Assembly: GCA_001577635.1 (NCBI GenBank)
Contig: LSBP01000016.1
Location: 1 to 62,045, forward strand
Length of the DNA: 62,045 nt
Source: Halomonadaceae bacterium T82-2
GTDB taxonomy: Bacteria > Pseudomonadota > Gammaproteobacteria > Pseudomonadales > Halomonadaceae
Direction: 5' to 3'
Below are positions 55,082 to 62,045 of this stretch, piece by piece. Under the pieces are notes generated by a model, which saw nothing but the letters and a program-made list of their open reading frames with translations, did no database searches and was not told the DNA's origin. The position numbers and the translations under genes are program-made. Every line of letters begins with the position of its first letter. The first letter of the stretch is position 1.

Positions 55082-55900
55082 GTGACTCCATCAGGATCCA
55101 CGACACCACCCGGCAATACCCAGGAACTCGACGACCGGCATCTGCCCTCTCAGGCCGCCGCCGTTCACGAAACCATTCGCGCCGATGGCGAGAAGGAGCT
55201 GACCCGCACCGCCTCGGCGCTGTTCTGGTCGGCGCTGGCCGCCGGCCTGTCGATGAGTTTCTCCATGCTGGCCAAGGGGCTGCTCGCCGCCCACTTGCCG
55301 GACAGTGACATCGCCTACCTGGTGGCCTCGCTGGGCTACACGGTCGGCTTTCTGGTGGTGATTCTCGCCCGGCAGCAGCTGTTCACCGAAAACACTGTCA
55401 CCGCCGTACTGCCGCTGATGAGCCAGCCGGGAACGACCAAGCTGTTTTGTCTGCTGCGGCTATGGAGCGTGGTGCTGATCGGCAATCTGGTGGGCACCGC
55501 GATCTCGGCCTACGCCATCGTCACCATGCCGCTGTTCGACGGCGAGACGCACCAGATCTTTCTCGGGCTCGGGCATCATGTGCTGGAAAACGGGCTCGGC
55601 GAGATGTTCGCCAAGGGCGTGGTCGCCGGCTGGATGATCGCCACCATGGTCTGGCTGATTCCCGCCGCCGGGCCGGCCAAGATCTGGGTCATCCTCATCG
55701 TCACCTATCTGGTGGCAATCGGCGGTTTCACCCACATCATCGCCGGTTCCACCGAGGTGATGTATCTGGTGTTCGCGGGCCAGGCTTCCTTCGGCGAATA
55801 CCTGTTCAACTTCGTCCTGCCGGTGCTGGCCGGCAACGTGGTGGGCGGTACCTTCATCTTCGCGCTGATCAGCCACGCCCAGATCCGCAGCGACGGCTGA
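55082..55900 (+). CDS. Formate/nitrite transporter family channel (YfdC-like)
   Basis: A 272-residue FNT pentamer-type protein with six membrane segments, starting at a GTG with AAGGAGG ideally upstream. A charged N-terminal extension (DDRHLPSQAAAVHETIRADG) precedes LFWSALAAGLSMSFSMLAKG, which is typical of the YfdC subgroup; AIGGFTHIIAGSTEVMYLV and NVVGGTFIFALISHAQI follow. Cargo is unknown. The 3' end is partly duplicated (55888-55916). Confidence 0.88.
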   Translation: MTPSGSTTPPGNTQELDDRHLPSQAAAVHETIRADGEKELTRTASALFWSALAAGLSMSFSMLAKGLLAAHLPDSDIAYLVASLGYTVGFLVVILARQQLFTENTVTAVLPLMSQPGTTKLFCLLRLWSVVLIGNLVGTAISAYAIVTMPLFDGETHQIFLGLGHHVLENGLGEMFAKGVVAGWMIATMVWLIPAAGPAKIWVILIVTYLVAIGGFTHIIAGSTEVMYLVFAGQASFGEYLFNFVLPVLAGNVVGGTFIFALISHAQIRSDG

Positions 55901-55916
55901 CCACAGCGACGGCTGA
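55888..55916 (+). repeat. 16-bp tandem duplication at the end of the FNT gene
   Basis: CAGCGACGGCTGA occurs at 55888-55900 (ending with the stop codon) and again at 55904-55916. Replication slippage is the likely cause; the second copy is not translated. Confidence 0.8.
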
Positions 55917-55920
55917 ACGC

Positions 55921-55951
55921 GAAGACGGCCGCCGGGATGGCGGCCGTCTTC
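55921..55951. terminator. Bidirectional terminator between FNT gene and leuA
   Basis: A perfect 13-bp stem (GAAGACGGCCGCC) over a five-base loop lies in the convergent space. Neither side has a long U-tract. Confidence 0.75.
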
Positions 55952-55968
55952 CTCAATCACGGCAAGTG

Positions 55969-57654
55969 TCAGGCGGTTGCCGTCTCGTCGGGGGCATCCT
56001 CGGCGACCGTCGCCCCAGCCCGGTTGAGCGCCGAGAGCACCGCCTTGAGCGAGGCGCTGACGGTATCACCGTCCTCGGCCAGGCCGCAGACCCGCTGCCC
56101 GTCGACATTCAGCTGGACGAAGGCGATGGCGCTGGCATCGCTGCCCTCGCCGAGGGCATGCTCGCCGTAATCGACCACACTGACCGTCTGTCCGCTGTGG
56201 CGCTGCCAGGCATCCATGAAGGCCGAGATGACGCCATTGCCCTCGCCCTCCAGCTGCAGCCGGCGGGTGCCTTCGCCGAGGGTCGCCTGGAGCCGTTCGG
56301 CGCCGTCGCGATCCAGCCGGTAGCCCTGCAGGTTCAGCGGCGCCGCCGCGACGAAGGTGTCCATCAGGATGTCGCGGATCTGCTCGCTGGAAAGCTCGCC
56401 GGTGACCTGTTCGCTGGCCTGCTGGACGTGGGGCGCCAGCTCCAGCGTCATCCAGCGCGGCAGGCTGATGCCGAAGTCCCGCTCGAGCAAAAAGGCCATG
56501 CCGCCCTTGCCCGACTGGCTGTTGACCCGGATCACCGCCTGATAGTCGCGGCCCAGATCCCTCGGATCGACGGGCAGATAGGCGACCTGCCAGGGCTCTT
56601 CGTCGTCCTGCTTGCGCAGGCACTTGCGAATCGCGTCCTGATGACTGCCGGAAAACGCCGTGTAGACCAGCTCGCCGACCCAGGGATGGCGCGGGTGCAA
56701 CGGCAGGCCGGTGCATTCGGTGCAGACCTGGATGATCTCGTCGGGGTTGGACAGGTCGAGCTCGGGATCGATGCCCTGGCTGTAGAGGTTCATGCCCAGG
56801 GTGACGATGTCCATGTTGCCGGTGCGCTCGCCGTTGCCGAGCAGGGTGCCCTCGACCCGGTCGGCGCCGGCCAGCAGGCCCAGCTCGGCCGCCGCGGCCG
56901 CCCCGCCGCGATCGTTGTGGGTATGCAGCGAGATGATCGCACCGTCCCGATTCTTCAGGTGGGTGACGAAGTACTCGATCATGTCGGCGAAGTGATTGAC
57001 CGGCCCCACCTCGACGGTCGCCGGCAGGTTGAGGATGCAGGGACGCTCGGGCGTCGGCTGCCAGACATCCATCACCGCCTCGCAGATTTCCACCGCGTAA
57101 TCGAGCTCGGTACTGGTGAAACTTTCCGGTGAGTACTGGAAGCGCCACTCGGTCTGCGGATAGCGCGCGGCGTATTCCTGCACCCAGCGTGCGCCCTGCA
57201 CGGCGATCGCGGTCACGCCGTCGCGGTCCTGTTCGAAGACGCGCTCACGCTGCACCGTCGAAGTGGAGTTGTAGACGTGCACGATCGCCTGCTTCACGCC
57301 CTCCAGCGCCTCGTAGGTACGGGCGATCAGCGGCTCGCGGGCCTGCACCAGGACCTGAATGGTGACATCATCGGGAATCTGGTCCGCTTCGATCAGCCAG
57401 CGCACGAAATCGTAGTCCGGCTGGCTGGCGGCGGGAAAGCCGACCTCGATCTCCTTGAGGCCGACCTTGACCAGCAGCGCCCACAGGCGTTTCTTCTGTT
57501 CGACGCTCATCGGCTCCAGCAGCGCCTGGTTGCCGTCGCGCAGGTCGACGCTGGCCCAGATCGGGGCACGGGTCAGAGTGCGTGACGGCCACTGGCGCTG
57601 GGCGAGCGGCACCGGCGTGGCCGGCGTGTACTTGCGATGGTCGAACGAAGCCAT
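55969..57654 (-). CDS. leuA: 2-isopropylmalate synthase (LeuA type 2)
   Basis: A 561-residue enzyme with the catalytic [11 protein letters not shown], metal-binding [11 protein letters not shown] and a C-terminal leucine-sensing regulatory domain from about residue 430 ([20 protein letters not shown]). It condenses acetyl-CoA and 2-oxoisovalerate in the first step of leucine synthesis. The group (about 560 residues) is the actinobacterial/yeast-like type rather than the enteric one (523). The start at 57654 fits MASFDHRKY; the long frame beyond it is the divergent promoter region. It is transcribed away from an Lrp regulator. Confidence 0.94.
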   Translation of the reverse strand: MASFDHRKYTPATPVPLAQRQWPSRTLTRAPIWASVDLRDGNQALLEPMSVEQKKRLWALLVKVGLKEIEVGFPAASQPDYDFVRWLIEADQIPDDVTIQVLVQAREPLIARTYEALEGVKQAIVHVYNSTSTVQRERVFEQDRDGVTAIAVQGARWVQEYAARYPQTEWRFQYSPESFTSTELDYAVEICEAVMDVWQPTPERPCILNLPATVEVGPVNHFADMIEYFVTHLKNRDGAIISLHTHNDRGGAAAAAELGLLAGADRVEGTLLGNGERTGNMDIVTLGMNLYSQGIDPELDLSNPDEIIQVCTECTGLPLHPRHPWVGELVYTAFSGSHQDAIRKCLRKQDDEEPWQVAYLPVDPRDLGRDYQAVIRVNSQSGKGGMAFLLERDFGISLPRWMTLELAPHVQQASEQVTGELSSEQIRDILMDTFVAAAPLNLQGYRLDRDGAERLQATLGEGTRRLQLEGEGNGVISAFMDAWQRHSGQTVSVVDYGEHALGEGSDASAIAFVQLNVDGQRVCGLAEDGDTVSASLKAVLSALNRAGATVAEDAPDETATA

Positions 57655-57935
57655 GGGGGTATCCTGTCGATCGTGAAAGCGTGGGAGAAAGCGGCATGGG
57701 CGGCGCTGCTCGGGTTCCCGCGGTCGGGTCGACGATTCAGGGGAACGGGGCCGGCCCTTGTGAGGCGTGCGGCCCGTTTTCGAAACTTCCGGACGGTGAG
57801 CCGGACATCGCTTGTGGCGACAGGAACAGCATATGCCCAGACGCGAGGCAATGGATTGCGAATGCGTTGCCGCTTCGCAATGAAATCGGCATAAAATGCC
57901 AATTCGAAAAGAAATTTCGGCAGAAAATTCCCGAC
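57655..57935. promoter_or_regulatory. Divergent leuA/Lrp control region
   Basis: About 280 bases between the two start codons. The Lrp-proximal part is AT-rich, with a small palindrome GGCATAAAATGCC (57888-57900). On the leuA side a GGGCCGGCCC hairpin (57748-57757 region) is followed by no U-tract. No convincing leader peptide rich in Leu codons was found. Confidence 0.4.
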
Positions 57936-58424
57936 ATGACGAAACAGCCCGCACCATTGGCCCTGGATCGCTACGATCGACACATCCTCGAGATCCTGCA
58001 GCGTGAAGGGCGCATCAGCAATCAGGAACTCGCCGACCGCATCGGGCTTTCGCCCTCGCCCTGCCTGCGCCGCGTCCGCGCCCTCGAGGAAAGCGGACTG
58101 ATCGTCGGCTACCGGGCCCGGGTCGACAGCCGTCGGCTGGGCTATAGCCTGACGGCACTGTTGCACATCTCCATGGACCGGCACACGCCGGAGCGCTTCG
58201 CCAACTTCGAGGCCCAGGTCGCCGCCCTGCCCCAGGTGCAGGAATGTCTGCTGATCACGGGCCAGGAGGCCGACTACCAGCTCAAGGTGGTGGTGCGCGA
58301 CATGGACGACTACCAGAACCTGCTGCTCAACTGCATCACCCGCATCGAGGGCGTCAGCGGTGCGCACTCCAGCTTCGTGCTGCGCCGGGTGATCGACGAC
58401 ACGGTGCTGCCGGCGCCGGACTGA
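57936..58424 (+). CDS. Lrp/AsnC-family transcriptional regulator
   Basis: A 162-residue protein with an N-terminal helix-turn-helix ([26 protein letters not shown]) and C-terminal RAM/ACT-like domain ([32 protein letters not shown]). It is divergent from leuA, so regulation of leuA or itself by leucine or another amino acid is plausible. It lies 97 bases before the monooxygenase gene. Confidence 0.9.
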   Translation: MTKQPAPLALDRYDRHILEILQREGRISNQELADRIGLSPSPCLRRVRALEESGLIVGYRARVDSRRLGYSLTALLHISMDRHTPERFANFEAQVAALPQVQECLLITGQEADYQLKVVVRDMDDYQNLLLNCITRIEGVSGAHSSFVLRRVIDDTVLPAPD

Positions 58425-58521
58425 GGCCACCGCGCCATGCCCCTCGCCGGCGGAAGATGCTATCGTCGGCGACTCATCCATCGACACCCGATTCGCCGGG
58501 TATCCGCACAGGGAGAGCGCC

Positions 58522-58869
58522 ATGTCCTCGAAGGTCTATTGCATCGCCAGCTTCAAGCCCAGGCCCGGCCGGGAGGATGCCGTCTTTCGTGCCCTGCAGG
58601 CACTGGAGCCCAACGCCCACCGCGAGGACGGCTGCCTGCGCTATACCGTGACCCGCCACGTCGACAATCCCTTCGCCCGGGGCACGAGCTATCCGATCGT
58701 CTTCCACGAAGTCTGGGCCGACCGTGCGGCGTTCGAAGCCCACTGCCAGCGCGCGGAGATCCGCCACTTCTTCGCTACCCATCTGGAAGCCGAGGACGGC
58801 GACATCGAGGACGCCAACGTCTGCGTCTATACCGACGAGCCGACCGACTTCGACGCCCCCATGCTCTGA
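58522..58869 (+). CDS. Antibiotic biosynthesis monooxygenase (ABM) domain protein
   Basis: A 115-residue ferredoxin-like alpha/beta protein with YCIASFKPRPGREDAVFRAL, the family LEPNAHREDGCLRYTV and FHEVWADRAAFEAHCQRAEI. Such small dimeric enzymes oxidise quinones or act in heme and polyketide chemistry; here the substrate is unknown. AGGGAG precedes the start. Confidence 0.85.
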   Translation: MSSKVYCIASFKPRPGREDAVFRALQALEPNAHREDGCLRYTVTRHVDNPFARGTSYPIVFHEVWADRAAFEAHCQRAEIRHFFATHLEAEDGDIEDANVCVYTDEPTDFDAPML

Positions 58870-58884
58870 CATCGCGTACCGCCC

Positions 58885-59412
58885 ATGCTCCATGGTTCCC
58901 GGCAATGGCTGACCGGGATCGGCACCGCCCACGGTCATGCCTCGCTGCATCTCGGCCGGACTCGGCTGACCCTGAGACCGGCGACCCCCGCCGATCTGGC
59001 GGACGTGGAGCAGTTGGTCCACGACAACATGCGCCCCTACCTGACTGACCAGGGGCTGAGCTGGAACAGCGAGCAGTTCCGCCGACGCTTTCAGGAAGCG
59101 GACAATGCCTGCCTGGTGTCGTCAGCGGCCCTGGTGGCCTTCCTGTCGCTCCTTCATGCCGACGACCACCTCCATGTGCGCGAACTGCAGGTGAGCACCG
59201 ACTTTCGTGGGCAGGGTGTCGGCACCTGGCTGATCCGCCATGCGGAGGCGCTGGCCGGTGAACACGGGCACAAGCCATTGCGCCTGAATGTGATGAAACA
59301 CAACCCGGCGCTCCGGCTCTATCGCCGCCTGGGCTTTCGGGTGACAGCGGAAACCCCGGGAGGGCTGGTCATGGAGAAGCGCCTCGATACAACCGGGCAC
59401 CCCACCCTTTAG
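58885..59412 (+). CDS. GNAT-family N-acetyltransferase
   Basis: A 175-residue acetyltransferase with the acetyl-CoA loop STDFRGQGVGTWLIRHAEAL and LNVMKHNPALRLYRRLGF. Target not known. It begins 16 bases after the ABM gene and may be cotranscribed. The N-terminal 20 residues before RLTLRPATPAD are unusual, so an internal start is possible. Confidence 0.85.
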   Translation: MLHGSRQWLTGIGTAHGHASLHLGRTRLTLRPATPADLADVEQLVHDNMRPYLTDQGLSWNSEQFRRRFQEADNACLVSSAALVAFLSLLHADDHLHVRELQVSTDFRGQGVGTWLIRHAEALAGEHGHKPLRLNVMKHNPALRLYRRLGFRVTAETPGGLVMEKRLDTTGHPTL

Positions 59413-59488
59413 TCGGCTTACAATAGCTCCTGGCGGAGCGACTCAGCCTGAGTCCTCCCTTGTGTTCTGATCACTGAACGGAGGTTCC

Positions 59489-60652
59489 ATGGAGGCTACC
59501 ACCGCCGCCACACCCCGCACCCAACCCGGCCGTCTGACCGGCATGAGCTGGGCGCACTTTCTCAACGACGGCGCCGCCAACTACCTGCCGGGCGTGCTGC
59601 CGGCGATCCTGGTATCTCTCAACCTGTCGGTGGCACTGGCCGGCACGATCATGGCGGCCCTGTTGATGGGCCAGGCCCTGCAGCCGCTGGTGGGGCTGCT
59701 CGCCGATCGGGTGGGCGGCCGGGTGATGGTCGCCCTGGGGCTCGCCGGTTCGTCGCTGGGCGGCGCGCTGGTCGGCTTCACCTCCGATGTCTGGGCGCTG
59801 CTGGGTGTGCTCGTGCTGATCGGCGTCTCCAACTCCTTCTTCCACCCGCAGGCCCTGGCGGGCGTGCGCCGGCTGGGCGGCGACAAGCCCGGCACGGCAA
59901 TGTCGATCTTCCTGGTCGGCGGCGAGGTGGGACGCGGCGTGTGGCCGGCCATCGCCAGCTGGGTCGTCGTCCAGTGGGGGCTGGAATACCTGTGGGTGCT
60001 CGCCCTGCCCGCGCTGCTGACTCTGCCGTTTCTGCTGCAGTGGGCGCCCAGCCTGCCGCCCCGCGACAGCGACGCGGCCCCGATCCAGTGGCGACGCCAC
60101 ACCGGTCCGCTGACCCGCCTGGTGGCCTTCTCGACCCTGCGCTCGCTGATGATCTTCTCGGTGGTGACCTTCGTGCCGCTGATGTGGACACAGGCCGGCG
60201 GCTCGCTGACCACCGGTGCCAGCTTCATTACCGTGATGCTGGTCATCGGCGTGATCGGTAACGTCGGCGGCGGCCATCTCTCGGATCGCGTGGGACGCCG
60301 CCCGCTGATGCTCGCGGCGATGGCCGTCTCCGTGGTGATGCTGGCTGCCTTCCTGCTGGCCGACGGTCTGTGGCTGTGGATCGCCCTGGGCGTGCTCGGC
60401 ATCTGCCTGTTCTCGACGCTGCCGCTGAGCATCCTGATTGCCCAGGACATCCTGCCGGAGAATCGTTCCCTGGGCTCGGGCATGGCGCTCGGGCTGTCCA
60501 ACGGACTGGCGGCACTGGGTGTCATGGCCCTGGGGCCGGTCGCTGCCGAATGGGGCGCGACGGCGCCCCTGTGGGTGGCGCTTGCAGGCGGCGTCGTCAC
60601 GGTTCCCCTGGCACTGGGGCTGCCGGAGCATCCCCGCGCCGAGTCCCGCTAA
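59489..60652 (+). CDS. MFS efflux transporter (fosmidomycin-resistance Fsr-like)
   Basis: A 387-residue membrane protein of about 12 helices starting MSWAHFLNDGAANYLPGVLPAIL after a short hydrophilic head. Motif-like regions GLLADRVGGRVMVALGL and LIGVSNSFFHPQALAGVRRLGG are typical of the Fsr group (HD-type FHP loop). It exports fosmidomycin-like or aromatic compounds. ACGGAGG precedes ATG 59489. Confidence 0.88.
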   Translation: MEATTAATPRTQPGRLTGMSWAHFLNDGAANYLPGVLPAILVSLNLSVALAGTIMAALLMGQALQPLVGLLADRVGGRVMVALGLAGSSLGGALVGFTSDVWALLGVLVLIGVSNSFFHPQALAGVRRLGGDKPGTAMSIFLVGGEVGRGVWPAIASWVVVQWGLEYLWVLALPALLTLPFLLQWAPSLPPRDSDAAPIQWRRHTGPLTRLVAFSTLRSLMIFSVVTFVPLMWTQAGGSLTTGASFITVMLVIGVIGNVGGGHLSDRVGRRPLMLAAMAVSVVMLAAFLLADGLWLWIALGVLGICLFSTLPLSILIAQDILPENRSLGSGMALGLSNGLAALGVMALGPVAAEWGATAPLWVALAGGVVTVPLALGLPEHPRAESR

Positions 60653-60768
60653 CCGTCGTCACCCCGACCGCGCTACACTCGACCCATTCATCCGCCCCTG
60701 CCTGAACGGGGCGGCGTAGCGATCACGCGCGCAGCCTCATGGGTGGCGCCGTTTCGGGGGGAGTCGTC

Positions 60769-61392
60769 ATGAAGGACCATCACGGCAAACGTCTCGCCGT
60801 TCTGGGTTGTGCAACGTTTCTCGGTCTGGCCGGCCTGACCGCGCCGCCGGCCCGGGCGGACACCACGCTGGCCGGCAAGGCCGAGCACAAGGCGAGGATA
60901 CTCGAGCAGATCGCCGCCGAGTCCGGCGATGCACCGTCGCCCGACACCGCGCGCATCACGCCGAGCGGCGCCCAGGCCGTCGATCCGCAAGGCGCCGCAC
61001 CGCTCGATGACCCGCTCACCTGTCTGGCCCGCACCCTCTACTGGGAAGCCCGCGGCACCTCGGCCCGGGAAATGGGCGCCGTGGCCAGCGTGGTACTGAA
61101 CCGGCTCGCCGATGCGCGCTTCCCCGGCACCGTCTGCGGCGTGGTACTCCAGGGCTCCGAGCAGGGCCGTTGCCAGTTTTCCTGGTGGTGTGATGGACGC
61201 GCCGACGACGCCGGCGAGAGTGATGCCTATCGACATGCCAAGGAAGTCGCCCGCCGCGCCCTCAACGGCCAGACACGGGACGTCACACATGGGGCGCTCT
61301 ACTTTCATCACCGGGGCATCTCGCCACGCTGGGCCAGCCGCTTCGAGCGCACCCTGACCTCCGGCGACTTCGTGTTCTACCGGCCCGAGTGA
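60769..61392 (+). CDS. Cell-wall hydrolase, SleB-like
   Basis: A 207-residue secreted protein with a signal peptide (VLGCATFLGLAGLTAPPARA) and the SleB catalytic domain from about residue 85: LARTLYWEARGTSAREMGAVASVVLNR, CQFSWWCDG and HGALYFHH. SleB-type enzymes are lytic glycosidases, named from spore cortex hydrolysis but common in non-sporulating proteobacteria for wall turnover. GGAG precedes ATG 60769. Confidence 0.9.
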   Translation: MKDHHGKRLAVLGCATFLGLAGLTAPPARADTTLAGKAEHKARILEQIAAESGDAPSPDTARITPSGAQAVDPQGAAPLDDPLTCLARTLYWEARGTSAREMGAVASVVLNRLADARFPGTVCGVVLQGSEQGRCQFSWWCDGRADDAGESDAYRHAKEVARRALNGQTRDVTHGALYFHHRGISPRWASRFERTLTSGDFVFYRPE

Positions 61393-61415
61393 CCCCGTCA
61401 CGTCGGCAAGAACGA

Positions 61416-61444
61416 CAGACGCCGCGGGATCACCGCGGCGTCTG
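61416..61444. terminator. Terminator after the SleB-like gene
   Basis: CAGACGCCGCGG pairs with CCGCGGCGTCTG over a five-base loop. It lies between convergent genes, followed by GCGTTTCG on the plus strand. Confidence 0.7.
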
Positions 61445-61461
61445 GCGTTTCGACCACTGAC

Positions 61462-61671
61462 TCAGGCGTAGGTATTGATCTGCGTACCGACGCTGCCGGA
61501 GGTCGCCAGCTTGTTGTCGCCCTGCTGCGGAGATACCGACTCCATGAGCTGGGAGACGTGAGAGGACTGCGTGTCCAGCGACTCCTTGAGCAGGCTCATC
61601 TGGTTCTGCTGGCCGGCATTGTACTGCTGCAATGCCGAGGCCATGCCGCTCATCGCACTGATGGAATCCAT
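61462..61671 (-). CDS. YjfB-like small motility-type protein
   Basis: A 69-residue protein (MDSISAMSGMASALQQYNA onward) with a helix-rich, Gln/Ser-rich sequence and SQLMESV in the middle. It matches the YjfB 'putative motility protein' family, known in Bacillus and many proteobacteria; function not established. ATG 61671 has GAGGT six bases upstream; ATG 61677 is possible. Confidence 0.75.
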   Translation of the reverse strand: MDSISAMSGMASALQQYNAGQQNQMSLLKESLDTQSSHVSQLMESVSPQQGDNKLATSGSVGTQINTYA

Positions 61672-61875
61672 GCGCATACCTCGCTGTGTGAAGGGGTGAA
61701 TTTTGACGCTAGCACCCTTGATATCGGCCGAGCCACGAAAACCTTGGGCGAGGATACGAAACTCCTACACAAGCGCTGACTCCGTGAATACCCTCATCAC
61801 AACTCACGTTCATCGGCTCGCGAGACAGCCTCGCAGGGCTTACCATACCGGCTGCACCCGCCATCGATGGTACCC

Positions 61876-61950
61876 ATGAAATATATTGGAGCCCATGTCA
61901 GCGCCGCCGGCGGCCCTGACCAGGCCATTCGTCGCGCCCACGCCCTGGGT
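61876..61950 (+). pseudogene. nfo: Endonuclease IV gene interrupted after codon 25
   Basis: MKYIGAHVSAAGGPDQAIRR followed by AHALG is the N-terminus of endonuclease IV (AP endonuclease, base-excision repair). Homologues continue with ATAFALFTKN. Here the reading turns to EVDPIH and stop at the point where insertion-sequence-like DNA begins. The remainder of the gene may lie beyond the window if the element is inserted. Confidence 0.8.
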
Positions 61951-62045
61951 GAAGTGGACCCCATTCACTGAACCACCTGACAGGCGAGCTAAGCTCTGAC
62001 CGGGTTGTCATCAGGCGTCAGGCCGCCTGGATCAGTGGTTGATCG
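61950..62045 (-). mobile_element. End of an insertion sequence within nfo (partial)
   Basis: Foreign sequence starts TGAAGTGGACCCCATTCACT at 61950, with the TG start and CCCC-bearing terminus common in IS3-family ends. On the minus strand an open frame (GGLTPDDNPVRA then TAG at 61992-61994) enters from the right and ends about 40 bases before the terminus, as a transposase 3' end would. Family assignment is tentative because the window ends here. Confidence 0.65.

Noticed and set aside
57737-57937. Possible leader peptide upstream of leuA on the minus strand
   Set aside because: The frame has no run of Leu codons, and no antiterminator pair or U-tract could be found.

Overview
The window is a GC-rich bacterial chromosome segment with dense genes and strong Shine-Dalgarno sites. 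The gene content points to a Halomonadaceae-type gammaproteobacterium: a phhR/phhAB aromatic block, pntAB, SelO, ribosomal protein THX, a TRAP uptake system and several ABC amino-acid importers. This placement is inferred from protein resemblance, not from a marker gene. I saw no rRNA, tRNA or CRISPR array.

Layout. (a) 1-8.5 kb, minus strand: an apparently complete oxidative uronate/galactarate route, in the order kdgD, dctP, dctQ, dctM, gci, gli, udh, a GntR/FCD regulator and a 2-oxoglutarate-semialdehyde dehydrogenase cut by the window edge. The operon starts from a readable promoter with operator-like repeats at 8.55-8.62 kb. (b) 8.75-19.2 kb: a GlxA/AraC regulator divergent from a nine-gene operon. 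It combines a TmpA/TmpB-like pair (BBOX-type 2-oxoglutarate dioxygenase and HD-domain diiron oxygenase) with AruI and AruH homologues (2-ketoarginine decarboxylase and arginine:pyruvate transaminase), a polar amino-acid ABC importer and an aldehyde dehydrogenase. This is the most unusual block and may be an undescribed catabolic pathway for a cationic amino compound. (c) 19.3-31.5 kb: housekeeping genes sixA, gpsA, pntAB, an isochorismatase-fold protein lacking its nucleophile, selO, htpG with a textbook heat-shock promoter, a 93-bp multi-palindrome, a DUF1232 protein, slt and a 37-residue THX protein. (d) 31.5-39.8 kb: deaD, yaiI with a duplicated 3' end, yqjG, a LysR regulator, pirin, an M23 peptidase and a peroxiredoxin.

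(e) 40-46.3 kb: a second amino-acid ABC importer whose first permease carries an in-frame amber codon, then a short ModE-like regulator and modABC with a ModE-type operator. (f) 46.3-50.9 kb: phhR divergent from phhA-phhB-phhC (phenylalanine to tyrosine, cofactor recycling, transamination), then a dadA-like remnant. (g) 50.9-61.7 kb: minus-strand lipoprotein, deaminase, lipid kinase, Bcr/CflA exporter and MgtC genes; an FNT channel; leuA divergent from an Lrp-type regulator; a monooxygenase, GNAT, MFS exporter and SleB hydrolase; and a YjfB-like protein. (h) 61.9 kb to the end: the first 25 codons of nfo (endonuclease IV), broken by what looks like the end of an insertion sequence.

Several genes are decaying or rearranged: the yaiI duplication, the permease amber codon, the dadA remnant and the interrupted nfo. 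Start codons were chosen from Shine-Dalgarno spacing and family N-termini. Functional names rest on recognised motifs and remembered homologues, not on database searches.
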